A stretch of DNA of 64,000 nt from HK1 sp965221725 (GTDB taxonomy: Bacteria; Pseudomonadota; Gammaproteobacteria; HK1), in NCBI GenBank assembly GCA_965221725.1, contig OZ244909.1, positions 682,001 through 746,000 on the forward strand. The letters are read 5' to 3'. Both the position numbers and the translations under genes were made by a program. This document shows positions 8,410-17,116 of this stretch, one piece after another. The notes below the pieces were generated by a model. It was not told the DNA's origin and ran no database searches. It was given only the letters and a program-made list of their open reading frames with translations. Every line of letters begins with the position of its first letter. Within the stretch, counting starts at the first letter, position 1.

Positions 8410-10551
8410 TCAGCGCACCGCGGGGCCGGAATCTTCGGGCCCGCCAGCGGCCGACCGCCGGCCGAACACCGCTGCGTTGCATCCGGCGATCAGATGACCA
8501 AGGGATACCTCGCCGCCGAACACCCGCCGGGCCTGATCGTAGCCTCCGAGCGCGGCGAAAGGATGCTCGTCGAAATCCCACTCGCCGAACGCCTCCATGT
8601 GCATCGCGTCGGCTCTCACCCGGCTTCCGATCAGCCCCGCCCAGCGCGCCTGCTCGGCGTCGAATGCCTGATCGGCCCGCCACGCCTCGAACCTCACGCC
8701 GACCTCGGCGGCCCATGCCTCGTGCTCCGGCGTGCGCACGATCCGGCCGGTCTCGTCCAGCGTCAGCCAATCGCGACTCTCCGGATCGATGTGGTCGTTC
8801 ACATCGAGTGTCAGCAGCGGGCGGGGCTCCCCGGAACGATAGGCGGACCGGGGCTCCCGCACGAATCCGCCCTCGATCTCCGCGTCGTCGTCGCCATGGA
8901 AATCCGTCACCCCGACGAAATCGAAGATCGTGAACCCGGCCTTCCCGATGTGCGGCGCCTTGCGCGTGCCCCGCCCGCGCATCTGCCGGTAGAGGATGGC
9001 GCTTCGGGTGAACCGCGCCATGACGAGGTTGACCACCTCCGGGCAGTCGAAGCCGGTGTCCAGCATGTTCACGCTGACGAGTATCTTCGGGAAACCCTCT
9101 TCCTTGAAGCGCTTGACGATGGCGCCGGCATCGGGAGCGGGGCCGCCGCCCACATCGCTCACCACGAAGTCGGCGTAACGCACGGCGGGGTGCGGCTTCA
9201 GGTCCGCGAAGTGCGCGTCGAACATCTCCGCCAGCGTCTCGGCATGGCGGCGGGTCACCGCGAAGACGATGGTCTTGCCCCCTGCGGGCCAGCGCCGGAT
9301 GCCGTCTCGCCCCATGAAGCCCTTTTCGTGCGCATCACGGAACTCCCGCACCATGGCCCGGTTGCGTTCGGGGACGGTGAATTTGCGCTCGAGCGCCAGC
9401 GGGTCCACCGTGATGCGGTCCGACGCCGCGAACAGCGCCTCGAACTCCGCCTTTGTCCGTTCGTCCATCGCGCTCCAGTCGAGTTCGTCGCGCCGGACCT
9501 CGAAGCCGTCCTCGGCGGCGGTCCTGACCGTCATCGCCTTGTAGATCCGATAGGGCACGAGATGACCCTCCGCGACGGCTCGGGGCAACGGGTAGCGGAA
9601 GGTGGGCTCGGCAAGCTCGAAGAAACGCAGGGTATCGCGCACGAACAACCCATCCTCGGGATCGGGCTGCGCATCGGCCTCCGCCGTGCAGGGAGTGGCC
9701 GTCAGGCCGAGCTGGATGCCGTCGAAGTGCCGGAGCACGCCGCTCCACTTGCCGTAGATCGAGCGATGGCACTCGTCGGTGATGACGAGATCGAAGTAGC
9801 CGGGGGAGAGTGAGCGGTACTCGGCGATCATGGTCTGCAATGTCGCGATGGTGACGCGCTTGGCGCGGTCGAAGCGGCGACCCGGACGCAACACATGGCA
9901 GGGATAGTCCCGCAGATGATCGGTGAAGGCGTCCTCGGCCTGCCGGGCCAGCGGAATCCGATCGACCAGAAACAGAACCCGGGTGACGATGCCCGCCTCG
10001 AACAGCCGCTTGATGAAGGCGGCCGCGATGCGGGTCTTGCCGGTGCCGGTCGCCATCTCGACCAGCAGCTTCCGCCGTCCGCGCGAGACTTCCGCGGACA
10101 GGGCCTCGATGCATTCGATCTGGTAATCGCGGTCGACGATCTTCCGGTCGATGGCGACCGTCGACACCTCGCGGCGCACCCTGCGGGCGGCGACCCGCCG
10201 TTCGAGGTCGTCCTGAGCGAAGAATCCGGCAATCCGGCGAGCGTGGGCATCCGCCTCCCGGTCCAGGAACCGCACTTCCTCGCCGTTCGACAGGAACACG
10301 AACGGCACGTCGAGCTGGGCGGCGTAGTGCCGCCCCTGGTCCTGCGCCGCAATGGGGTCGATGCTCGCCCGCTTGGCTTCCAGCACCGCCACGGGTCGGC
10401 CCTGCCGGTCGCAGAGCACATAGTCGGCCTGCGTCCCGTCGGGCAGCGCATGCTCGAACAGGACGCTCGAGCCGTCGGTGAGGTTCCAGCCCGCGTCCTG
10501 GAGCAGCGCGTCGATCCTGACGCGGGCGGAGGCTTCAGTGGTGCCGCTCAT
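8410..10551 (-). CDS. hsdR: Type I restriction endonuclease subunit R
   Basis: 713 residues from the ATG at 10551; a longer frame to 10608 extends into a dispersed repeat. The N-terminal PD-(D/E)XK nuclease shows D43 (QADYVL) and E58-K60 (VLEAKRAS). A superfamily 2 motor follows with Walker A EMATGTGKT (165-173), DECH (259-262), the TAT-box-like LGLTATP and the helicase motif MRGRGTRKAPH. A C-terminal EcoEI-type domain runs to a normal end. It translocates DNA and cuts unmethylated DNA as part of R2M2S. It is the first gene of the seven-gene minus-strand run. Confidence 0.95.
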   Translation of the reverse strand: MSGTTEASARVRIDALLQDAGWNLTDGSSVLFEHALPDGTQADYVLCDRQGRPVAVLEAKRASIDPIAAQDQGRHYAAQLDVPFVFLSNGEEVRFLDREADAHARRIAGFFAQDDLERRVAARRVRREVSTVAIDRKIVDRDYQIECIEALSAEVSRGRRKLLVEMATGTGKTRIAAAFIKRLFEAGIVTRVLFLVDRIPLARQAEDAFTDHLRDYPCHVLRPGRRFDRAKRVTIATLQTMIAEYRSLSPGYFDLVITDECHRSIYGKWSGVLRHFDGIQLGLTATPCTAEADAQPDPEDGLFVRDTLRFFELAEPTFRYPLPRAVAEGHLVPYRIYKAMTVRTAAEDGFEVRRDELDWSAMDERTKAEFEALFAASDRITVDPLALERKFTVPERNRAMVREFRDAHEKGFMGRDGIRRWPAGGKTIVFAVTRRHAETLAEMFDAHFADLKPHPAVRYADFVVSDVGGGPAPDAGAIVKRFKEEGFPKILVSVNMLDTGFDCPEVVNLVMARFTRSAILYRQMRGRGTRKAPHIGKAGFTIFDFVGVTDFHGDDDAEIEGGFVREPRSAYRSGEPRPLLTLDVNDHIDPESRDWLTLDETGRIVRTPEHEAWAAEVGVRFEAWRADQAFDAEQARWAGLIGSRVRADAMHMEAFGEWDFDEHPFAALGGYDQARRVFGGEVSLGHLIAGCNAAVFGRRSAAGGPEDSGPAVR

Positions 10552-10669
10552 GCTGCCGGATGCTGTCTCAATTTGACATTCTGCCTGCGGGCTCCGGCTT
10601 TTATGCACGGGTTTCCCCCCGAGGGTTCACGAGAGTTCACGAGTCGGGGCGAGAGCTAGCCTGTCGCCG
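10552..10669. other. Intergenic segment with one copy of dispersed repeat family A
   Basis: This 118-bp spacer between msrB and hsdR holds a copy of repeat family A (about 10561-10622: ATTTGACATTCTGCCTGCGG, then CTCCGGCTTTTATGCACGGG). Its relatives are at 15.6-15.76 kb and 46.74-46.89 kb. A short direct repeat (GTTCACGAG twice, about 10625-10645) follows. Any promoter of the R-M operon must lie here or inside msrB. I see no convincing -35/-10 pair. Confidence 0.6.
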
Positions 10670-11092
10670 TCAGGGATTGACGTCCTCGGCGTCCACCCCC
10701 GCCGCCTCCTCCAGCACCAGTGACGCGGAGTTCATGCAGTAGCGCAGTCCGGTGGGAGGGGGGCCGTCCGGGAACACGTGGCCGAGGTGGGCGTCGCAGA
10801 TCGCGCAGAGGACTTCGGTGCGGCGCATCCACAGCGACCGATCCTCTTCCTCCGCGACGTGGGCGGCATCGATCGGCTGCCAGAAGCTCGGCCAGCCGGT
10901 GCCGGAGTCGAACTTGGCGGCGGCGTCGAACAGCGGCGTGCCGCAGCAGCGGCACCGGTAGACGCCCGGGCGCTTGCAGTCGTGGTACTCGCCGGTGAAG
11001 GCCCGCTCGGTGCCCTTGCGGCGCGTCACCCGGTACTGCTCCGGCGTCAGCATCGCCCGCCACTCCTCGTCCCGCTTCACCATCTTGTGCAT
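10670..11092 (-). CDS. msrB: Peptide methionine-R-sulfoxide reductase MsrB
   Basis: 140 residues from the ATG at 11092, chosen for its GAGGA site 8 nt upstream; ATGs at 11107 and 11083 are also in frame. Zinc ligands are the CxxC pairs C47/C50 and C96/C99. The signature SGTGWPSFWQP and the C-terminal GLRYCMNSASL with catalytic C119 are intact. It reduces methionine-R-sulfoxide in proteins, using thioredoxin. It stands alone, with the glycerate kinase gene upstream. Confidence 0.93.
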   Translation of the reverse strand: MHKMVKRDEEWRAMLTPEQYRVTRRKGTERAFTGEYHDCKRPGVYRCRCCGTPLFDAAAKFDSGTGWPSFWQPIDAAHVAEEEDRSLWMRRTEVLCAICDAHLGHVFPDGPPPTGLRYCMNSASLVLEEAAGVDAEDVNP

Positions 11093-11150
11093 GCCTGCGT
11101 TCCTCATGGTCGAACGAGATGAACGATGTAGCTGAAAGAACCCGGGTGCG

Positions 11151-12596
11151 CTACCGCGGCGCCGCCTTCAGGGCCACCACCAGGTCCATGACGTTGGTGC
11201 CGGTGGGGCCGGTGTGCACGAGATCGCCGCTGGCCTCGAGAAACGCCCCGGCATCGGCAGCGCCCAGACAGCGCTCCGGGTCCAGGCCGGCCGCGACGCC
11301 ACGCGCCACCGTGCCGGCGTCGACGATGGCGCCCGCATCATCGCCGGGTCCGTCGGTGCCGTCGGTACCGGCGGCGAGCACGCATGTGCCCGGGCGCTCG
11401 CGAATCTCCAGCGCCGCGGCCAGCGCAAGGCTCTGACACCGCCCTCCCCGCCCGGGGGCAGGGGGCAGCACGACGGTGGTCTCGCTGCCCCACACATGCG
11501 CGACCGCATCTCCTTCCGCAATCACATGACCGACCCGGCGCCCGACCGCAACGGCATCCCCTTCGAGCAGGTCCGGGGGCTCGACGACCTCCACGTCGGC
11601 GGTCCGGTACACCGCATCTCCCCCCGCAATCGCATGACCGACCCGACGCCCCACCGCGACGGCGTCCCCTTCGAGAAGGTCCGGGTGCTCGACGACCTCC
11701 ACGCCGGCGGCCCGGTACACCGCGGCGGCGGCGGAACGCGCATCGGCCGGACGAGCCACCAGTTCCGTGCGGACGTGGCGGGTCATGTCGGCGTCGGACA
11801 GCGGTGGCGCCCGTCGACCCATGTCCACGAGCCAGGGCGGGAGATCGAGATCGTCGATCGTGATGTCCCCCTCCGAGTGCGCGACCAGCAGCCCCGACCC
11901 GATCACTTTCGGGTCGTCGCCGGGCACGTCCGAGATCGCGAGATTGAGGGTGCGGCCCGCGGTGGCGAGCCGGCGAGCCAGTCGTCCGCCCTTGATGCGC
12001 GAGATGCGCTTGCGCACGCGATTGATGGCCCCGATCGGGTGCCCGGCGGCTAGCAGATACGCATTCACCCGGGCGAGGTCCGATGCATCGAACCCTTCGG
12101 GAAGCAGCTCCACGAGCGCGGAGGCGCCACCCGACACCAACGCCAGGACCTCCGCGCCGGCCGGGATCGCGTCCACGAAGTCCACGAGCGCACGGCCGGC
12201 CGTCAGGCAGGACTCGTCGGGCACCGGATGGGAGGATTCGACCACCTCAACCGGCCAGCCGGGGTCGAGCACCTGACCCGCATGGCCATGCTTGGTGACC
12301 ACGAGCGCACGCTCGACCCCGGCCCCGAGCCCGTCGAACGCACCCGCCATCATGGCCGGCGCCGCCTTGCCCACCGCGAACGCGAAGCGGGGCGCGAAGC
12401 CCCGTTCTCCGGCCAGCCGGCGGCGCACGCTCTCGCGGCCTCCGGTCGCGTCGAGCGCGGCGCGGAGTCCGTCGAGCAGGAGACGACGGGGGGCCGCTAC
12501 TGCACGCACGGAAAACCGGCCATTCGTCGAACCCGGTCCGGAGCCGCCGCTGGTTGCCGGCGCGACGGCGGGGGCCGGAATCCCCGACCGGGGCAC
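11151..12596 (-). CDS. Glycerate 2-kinase (MOFRL family) with internal tandem duplication
   Basis: 481 residues as the longest frame. The N-terminal DUF4147-type domain (AFAVGKAAPAM, LALVSGGASAL, RKRISRIKGGRLA, ISDVPGDDP) and the C-terminal MOFRL domain (CVLAAGTDGTDGPGDDAGA, LVHTGPTGTNVMDLV) identify it. It phosphorylates D-glycerate to 2-phosphoglycerate. The start is uncertain: the first ~30 residues are low complexity and a GTG at 12509 may be the true start. A 36-residue segment in the middle is present twice in tandem, which is not normal for the family, so the protein is longer than usual there. Confidence 0.85.
   Translation of the reverse strand: MPRSGIPAPAVAPATSGGSGPGSTNGRFSVRAVAAPRRLLLDGLRAALDATGGRESVRRRLAGERGFAPRFAFAVGKAAPAMMAGAFDGLGAGVERALVVTKHGHAGQVLDPGWPVEVVESSHPVPDESCLTAGRALVDFVDAIPAGAEVLALVSGGASALVELLPEGFDASDLARVNAYLLAAGHPIGAINRVRKRISRIKGGRLARRLATAGRTLNLAISDVPGDDPKVIGSGLLVAHSEGDITIDDLDLPPWLVDMGRRAPPLSDADMTRHVRTELVARPADARSAAAAVYRAAGVEVVEHPDLLEGDAVAVGRRVGHAIAGGDAVYRTADVEVVEPPDLLEGDAVAVGRRVGHVIAEGDAVAHVWGSETTVVLPPAPGRGGRCQSLALAAALEIRERPGTCVLAAGTDGTDGPGDDAGAIVDAGTVARGVAAGLDPERCLGAADAGAFLEASGDLVHTGPTGTNVMDLVVALKAAPR
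11508..11723 (-). repeat. 108-bp in-frame tandem duplication inside the glycerate kinase gene
   Basis: Two adjacent 108-bp units (11508-11615 and 11616-11723) encode 36-residue repeats. Both contain the shared core DLLEGDAVAVGRRVGH, and each begins AVYR. The units differ at several bases, so the duplication is not brand new and both copies have stayed open. It falls between the two domains. Confidence 0.85.
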
Positions 12597-12697
12597 GCGC
12601 TCATCGGATCCATCCCCATTGCGACATCACACCGTTTGTACAAGCGGCGGGCTCACCGAAGCGGCACGCGCTCACCGGACCCATCTCCATTGCGGCA
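12592..12697. repeat. Imperfect direct repeat upstream of the glycerate kinase gene
   Basis: A ~35-bp unit starting GGCACGCGCTCA and ending CCATTGCG occurs at 12592-12626 and again at 12663-12697, with few mismatches. It fills the space between metZ and the glycerate kinase gene. No function is visible. Confidence 0.7.
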
Positions 12698-12707
12698 CCG
12701 GCGGGCG

Positions 12708-13934
12708 TCAGCCGGGGCCGGCCGGCGGCATCGGCCCGTCCACCGCCAGCGCATCGAGCCCGCGCGCGAGGTCGGCGCGGATATCCTCGAACGCGTCGAG
12801 CCCGACCGCCACCCGGATCAACGATTCCCCGATCCCCGCCGCCTCGCGCTGCTCCGGCGTGATCCGGCCGTGGGTGGTCGAGGCGGGATGGACGATGGTG
12901 GTCTTCGCGTCCCCGAGATTCGCGGTGATGGAGAGCGCACGGGTCGCGTCGATGACCCGCCACGCCTCGGCTCGCCCCCCATGCACCTCGAAGGCCACGA
13001 TGCCGCCGCCCGCGCTCTGCTGTCGCACCGCGAGCGCGTGACCGGGGTGCGTTTCCAGCCCGGGGTAGTAGACGCGCCGCACCGCCGGATGAACCACGAG
13101 CCATCGCGCGAGCCGCACCGCCCGCTCGCAGATGGCCTCCATGCGGATGCTCAGCGTCTCCAGCCCGTGCAGGAAGACCCAGGCGTTGAACGGGCTCATG
13201 CTCGGCCCCGTGGTGCGCATCACCGACATCAGCGCATCATGGTGCGCAGGGTCCTTGAGCACCACCGCGCCGCCCACGCAGCGGCCCTGCCCGTCGAGGT
13301 ACTTGGTGGCGGGATGCACCACGATGTCGGCCCCCAGATCGAGAGGGCGGGACAGCGCCGGCGTGCACAGGCCGTTGTCGACGACAAGCACCGCCCCGTG
13401 GCGGCGCGCGAGCGCCCCGAGGGCGGCGATATCCGCCACCTCCCCGAGCGGGTTGGTCGGGCTCTCGACGAAGAGCATCTTCGTCTCGGGCCGGACCGCG
13501 CCGGACCACGCCGGCAGGTCCGTCACGTCGACGAAGGTGGTCTCGATGCCGAACCGTGGGAGCACGTTGGCGAACAGCGAGATGGTGCTGCCGAACAGGC
13601 CGTTGGCCGCGACCACGTGGTCTCCCGCGCGCAGCAGGGCCATCGAGGTGACGAGAATCGCGGCCATGCCCGACGCGGTGGCGACGCAGCATGCGCCGCC
13701 CTCCAGCGCCGCCAATCGGCGCTCGAACGCCCGCACCGTCGGGTTCGTGAACCGGGAGTAGACGTTGCCGGGCTCCTCGCCGGCGAATCGCGCCGCCGCT
13801 TCGCGGGCGTTCGCGAACACGAAGCTCGAGGTAACGAAGATGGGGTCGTTGTGCTCCTGCTCACCGGTTCGAGCCTGACCGGCGCGCACCGACCGCGTGG
13901 CGAACCCCAGCCCGCCGGCGTCGAACTCGTTCAT
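12708..13934 (-). CDS. metZ: O-succinylhomoserine sulfhydrylase (Cys/Met metabolism PLP enzyme)
   Basis: 408 residues. The ATG at 13934 overlaps the purF stop as ATGA; the much longer frame through purF is a shadow. It has the Cys/Met PLP family pattern: YSRFTNPT, TASGMAAI, VESPTNPLGE, and HPATKYLDGQG with the PLP lysine K211. It makes homocysteine from O-succinylhomoserine and sulfide in methionine synthesis. The position right after purF is the usual gammaproteobacterial arrangement and favours metZ over metB/metC paralogues. Confidence 0.9.
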   Translation of the reverse strand: MNEFDAGGLGFATRSVRAGQARTGEQEHNDPIFVTSSFVFANAREAAARFAGEEPGNVYSRFTNPTVRAFERRLAALEGGACCVATASGMAAILVTSMALLRAGDHVVAANGLFGSTISLFANVLPRFGIETTFVDVTDLPAWSGAVRPETKMLFVESPTNPLGEVADIAALGALARRHGAVLVVDNGLCTPALSRPLDLGADIVVHPATKYLDGQGRCVGGAVVLKDPAHHDALMSVMRTTGPSMSPFNAWVFLHGLETLSIRMEAICERAVRLARWLVVHPAVRRVYYPGLETHPGHALAVRQQSAGGGIVAFEVHGGRAEAWRVIDATRALSITANLGDAKTTIVHPASTTHGRITPEQREAAGIGESLIRVAVGLDAFEDIRADLARGLDALAVDGPMPPAGPG

Positions 13935-15442
13935 GGGTGCAGCTCCCACGCATCGGGGGCATCGGGGGTGGCGGCGGTGCGAGCACTCCGGGCGGAGTCG
14001 GCCCGGTGCTCGGCGACCTGCTCCAGATAGCGCGCGGACACCCCGCCGGTGACGTACTCGCCGGTGAAGCACGAGGTGTCGAACTCGCGCAGGCGCGGAT
14101 TCCCGCGCTGAACCGCGTCGACGATCCCGTCGAGCGACTGGAAGAAGAGCCGGTCGGCGCCGATGGTCCGAGCGACATCCTCCTCGCTGCGGTTGAACGC
14201 GACCAGCTCGGTCATCGCCGGCATGTCGATGCCGTAGACGTTCTGATATCGCACCGGGGGGGCCGCCGAGGCGAAGTACACCCGCCTGGCGCCGGCGTCG
14301 CGCGCCTGCCGGATAATCTGCCGGGAGGTGGTGCCGCGCACGATGGAGTCGTCGACCAGCAGCACGTTCTTGCCCTCGAACTCGAGCCCGATGGCGTTGA
14401 GCTTGCGCCGTACCGAGTGCGTGCGCTGCGTCTGCCCGGGCATGATGAAGGTGCGCTGGACATAGCGGTTCTTGATGAAGCCCTCCCGATACTTCACCCC
14501 GAGGTCGTAGGCAAGGGGGAGGCACGCGGTCCGGCTGGTCTCCGGGATGGGGATCACGACGTCGATGTCGTGGTCGGGCCATTCGCGGAGAATCTTCTCC
14601 GCGAGCGCCTCTCCCATCCGCAGGCGCGCCTTGTAGACCGACACGTCGTCGATGATGGAATCCGGTCGCGCGAGGTAGACGTACTCGAAGATGCACGGCG
14701 CATACCGGGGCTCCTCGCAACACTGGCGGACATGCAGTTCCCCGTCCAGGGTGACGATCATCGCTTCGCCCGGTGCGAGGTCGCGGACGAGTTCGAACCC
14801 GAGCGCGTCGAGCGCAACGCTCTCCGACGTCACCATGTACTCCACGCCCTGCGGCGTCTCGCGGACTCCATAGCAAAGCGGCCGGATCGCGCACGGGTCG
14901 CGGAACGCCACCACCCCGTAGCCGAAGATCAGGGCCACCGCCGCGTAGCCGCCGAGGCACCGCCGATGGACGCCGGCCACTGCGCCGAAGATCGTATCCT
15001 CGTCCAGCGCGAGCCGGCGCTTGCGCGCCAGTTCGCTCGCGAAGAGATTGAGGAGGATCTCGGAGTCCGACTCCGTGTTCACGTGCCTCAGCTCGTCGCG
15101 GAATACCTCCTCGCCGAGCTCGCGGGCGTTGATCAGATTGCCGTTGTGCGCCAGCGCGATGCCGTAGGGAGAGTTGACGTAGAAGGGCTGCGCCTCCTCC
15201 GGCGACTCGCTTCCCGCCGTCGGGTAGCGGATGTGGCCGATGCCGACCCGACCCCGGAGCGCCTGCATGTGGTGGGGCTGGAAGACATCGCGCACCAGCC
15301 CGTTGGCCTTGCGCTGGTGCATCTTGAGATCGCAGGTGAACATGCCCGCGGCGTCCTGCCCGCGGTGTTGCAGCGCAGTGAGGGCGTCGTACAGGTCCTG
15401 GTTTACGTCAGCCCGACCGACGATTCCGACAATGCCGCACAT
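13931..15442 (-). CDS. purF: Amidophosphoribosyltransferase PurF
   Basis: 503 residues from the ATG at 15442, giving MCGIVGIVG, so C2 becomes the N-terminal nucleophile of the glutaminase domain. GHIRYPTAGS and LAHNGNL are glutaminase motifs. The PRTase domain carries the PRPP loop VLLVDDSIVRGTTS. It catalyses the first committed step of purine synthesis. Upstream residues in the longer frame come from the intergenic region. It overlaps metZ by 4 nt. Confidence 0.96.
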   Translation of the reverse strand: MCGIVGIVGRADVNQDLYDALTALQHRGQDAAGMFTCDLKMHQRKANGLVRDVFQPHHMQALRGRVGIGHIRYPTAGSESPEEAQPFYVNSPYGIALAHNGNLINARELGEEVFRDELRHVNTESDSEILLNLFASELARKRRLALDEDTIFGAVAGVHRRCLGGYAAVALIFGYGVVAFRDPCAIRPLCYGVRETPQGVEYMVTSESVALDALGFELVRDLAPGEAMIVTLDGELHVRQCCEEPRYAPCIFEYVYLARPDSIIDDVSVYKARLRMGEALAEKILREWPDHDIDVVIPIPETSRTACLPLAYDLGVKYREGFIKNRYVQRTFIMPGQTQRTHSVRRKLNAIGLEFEGKNVLLVDDSIVRGTTSRQIIRQARDAGARRVYFASAAPPVRYQNVYGIDMPAMTELVAFNRSEEDVARTIGADRLFFQSLDGIVDAVQRGNPRLREFDTSCFTGEYVTGGVSARYLEQVAEHRADSARSARTAATPDAPDAWELHP

Positions 15443-15820
15443 CGCTGTCGCACCCGTGGGACGTGAGAGCCGCCGCCCTCGCTTCGCGAATCGGTGAAAT
15501 TTCCGGGCCGATGGGAAACGCGGACCGAGGCGACGGCTGCCCGGAATGATACCGAGTGGCGGCACGGGAGAGAAACTGCGCGCCGGGACGGCAGCGCATC
15601 AGTCTGACTCCCGGACTGTCGGAAAAGCACGTCCATACAGGCCGGAGACCTGAGCAGAAATTCAAACTGATGCACTACCGCCGGGACCGGGGCCGTGCCT
15701 CACTTTGAAATTCTGCCTGGTATCTCCGGCCTTCATGCACTGGCTCTCCCGGGGCATCGGGAGTCGATGTGGGACCCGGGGCCGGAACATTGCCAGAGCG
15801 TTGCCGGAGCATTGCCAGGG
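15443..15820. other. cvpA-purF spacer holding an inverted pair of family A repeats
   Basis: This 378-bp spacer has no credible gene. It contains two copies of repeat family A in opposite orientation (about 15590-15675 and 15694-15765). A sequence near 15480-15510 contains the string GAAATTTCCGGG, resembling the start of repeat family C on the other strand. If cvpA and purF are co-transcribed, the RNA here could form a long hairpin. Confidence 0.7.
15590..15765. repeat. Dispersed repeat family A, two inverted copies
   Basis: The left copy reads GTCCATACAGGCCGGAGA then GCAGAAATTCAAACTGATGC. The right copy is the reverse: CTCACTTTGAAATTCTGCC then TATCTCCGGCCTTCATGCAC. Each also has a short CTCCCG/CGGGAG-type hairpin at the outer or inner side. 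About 20 bp separate the two, giving a potential ~45-bp imperfect stem. Confidence 0.8.
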
Positions 15821-16321
15821 TCAGGAATCCGGGTCGAAGCGGATCGCCTCCTGCGCCTCCGGCGGGAGGAAGGCATGGATCTCCCTTGCAAGTTCCACCA
15901 GGTGCGGCAGCAGGACGGACTGGCTCCACCACGGGTCCCGAGGGAGCGATGTCAACCCCGCGAGCAGGACCAGCAACGCGGCGATCAGGATACCCCGCAA
16001 CACCCCGAACACAATCCCGAGCGTGCGATCGGTGCCCGACATGCCCGTCTTCTCCACCACCAATCCGGCCAGGCGCAGCACGATGCCGCCGAGCAGCAGC
16101 ACCCCGAAGAAGATTCCGGCGAAGGCGATGCCGATGCGCACCGAAGGCACCGAGACGTAACCTTCGAGCCACGTCGCGACCACGGCGCAGAACGCGAGGG
16201 CGACCCAGAACGCCGCGATCCAGCCGGCGAGCGACAGGGCCTCCCGAATGAACCCCCGCATCAGGCTGATGACCCCGGAAATGCCGACGATGCCGAGGAT
16301 CGCGTAGTCGATCCAGATCAT
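15821..16321 (-). CDS. cvpA: CvpA family inner-membrane protein
   Basis: 166 residues with four hydrophobic segments: about residues 5-20, 27-50, 64-85 and 101-122. The opening WIDYAILGIVGISGVISLMRGFIREA is characteristic of CvpA. The family is needed for colicin V production and envelope functions in E. coli; the molecular role is not settled. It sits between dedD and purF, the canonical order. Confidence 0.92.
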   Translation of the reverse strand: MIWIDYAILGIVGISGVISLMRGFIREALSLAGWIAAFWVALAFCAVVATWLEGYVSVPSVRIGIAFAGIFFGVLLLGGIVLRLAGLVVEKTGMSGTDRTLGIVFGVLRGILIAALLVLLAGLTSLPRDPWWSQSVLLPHLVELAREIHAFLPPEAQEAIRFDPDS

Positions 16322-16393
16322 TCGCGACGTATCCTTCCGGCCATGGCGGGCGGGGGCACTCCGGACGGCGCCGGCGGTGCGCTCCCGCGCCGA

Positions 16394-17113
16394 TCAACCG
16401 CCGCGATACGGCACCACGATCCCCTCGAGCGCCATCTCGCGCCGCAGTTTCGCCGCGGACGCCCTCGCCTGCTCCCGGTCCGGCATCGGGCCGACGAAGA
16501 CGCGCGAGACGGTGCCCCGCGCCGAGGATCCGGATTCGACGAACGCGGTGTATCCCCTGGCCCGGAGGCGCTTGCGCAGCGCGATCGCATTCTCGGACTT
16601 CAGGAAACTGCCGATCTGGACGGTCCAGCCTCCCGCGGCGGCGGCCTCCGCGATCGGATTGCTCGCGGCCCCCGGTTCCGGCCGCTTCTTCTCCGTCGCC
16701 GGATCGGGGGGCGCGACGGACGCCCGGGACTCGGCCTCGGAGGCCGATGATCCGGAGGCGGCAACCGGCGCAGCTCCCGAGGCGCCGGAAGAACGCGACG
16801 AGGCGCCGGCATCGGCAACCTCGGAGGAGACGGTGCGTTCCCCGGTATCCGCCGGCGGCGGGTCGCGATCAAGATCCGGTTCCAGCGCCGTATCGAGACG
16901 CGGGGTGCTCGGGGCATCGAGGGTACCGCTCGCCGACGCCCCGAACTCCACCTGCGGGCGCTCCGGAATGCCGGAAATCAGATCCGCGGCTGTCTCCCCG
17001 TCCATCTCCCCATCTGTATCGCCGGACATGTCGAACAGCAGCGGGACGAACACCACCGCCAGCGATACGAGGACGACCGCGCCGACCAGACGTTGCTTGA
17101 GACGTTCCTTCAT
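16394..17113 (-). CDS. dedD: SPOR-domain protein DedD
   Basis: 239 residues: a short cytoplasmic start, one membrane helix (~9-27, LVGAVVLVSLAVVFVPLLF), a long Ser/Pro/Ala-rich periplasmic linker and a C-terminal SPOR domain (~160-239, WTVQIGSFLKSENA ... RVFVGPMPDREQA). SPOR domains bind denuded septal peptidoglycan, so it should localise to the division site. It lies 4 nt downstream of folC. Confidence 0.9.
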   Translation of the reverse strand: MKERLKQRLVGAVVLVSLAVVFVPLLFDMSGDTDGEMDGETAADLISGIPERPQVEFGASASGTLDAPSTPRLDTALEPDLDRDPPPADTGERTVSSEVADAGASSRSSGASGAAPVAASGSSASEAESRASVAPPDPATEKKRPEPGAASNPIAEAAAAGGWTVQIGSFLKSENAIALRKRLRARGYTAFVESGSSARGTVSRVFVGPMPDREQARASAAKLRREMALEGIVVPYRGG

Positions 17114-17116
17114 CGT

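Noticed and set aside
6646..9813. 1055-codon plus-strand open frame opposite hsdM and hsdR
   Set aside because: It is antisense to two well-supported genes and has an Arg/His/Gly-rich product typical of high-GC shadows.
12708..14960. 750-codon frame that would fuse a purF shadow to metZ
   Set aside because: The upstream third is an out-of-frame reading of purF. metZ has its own coupled ATG at 13934.
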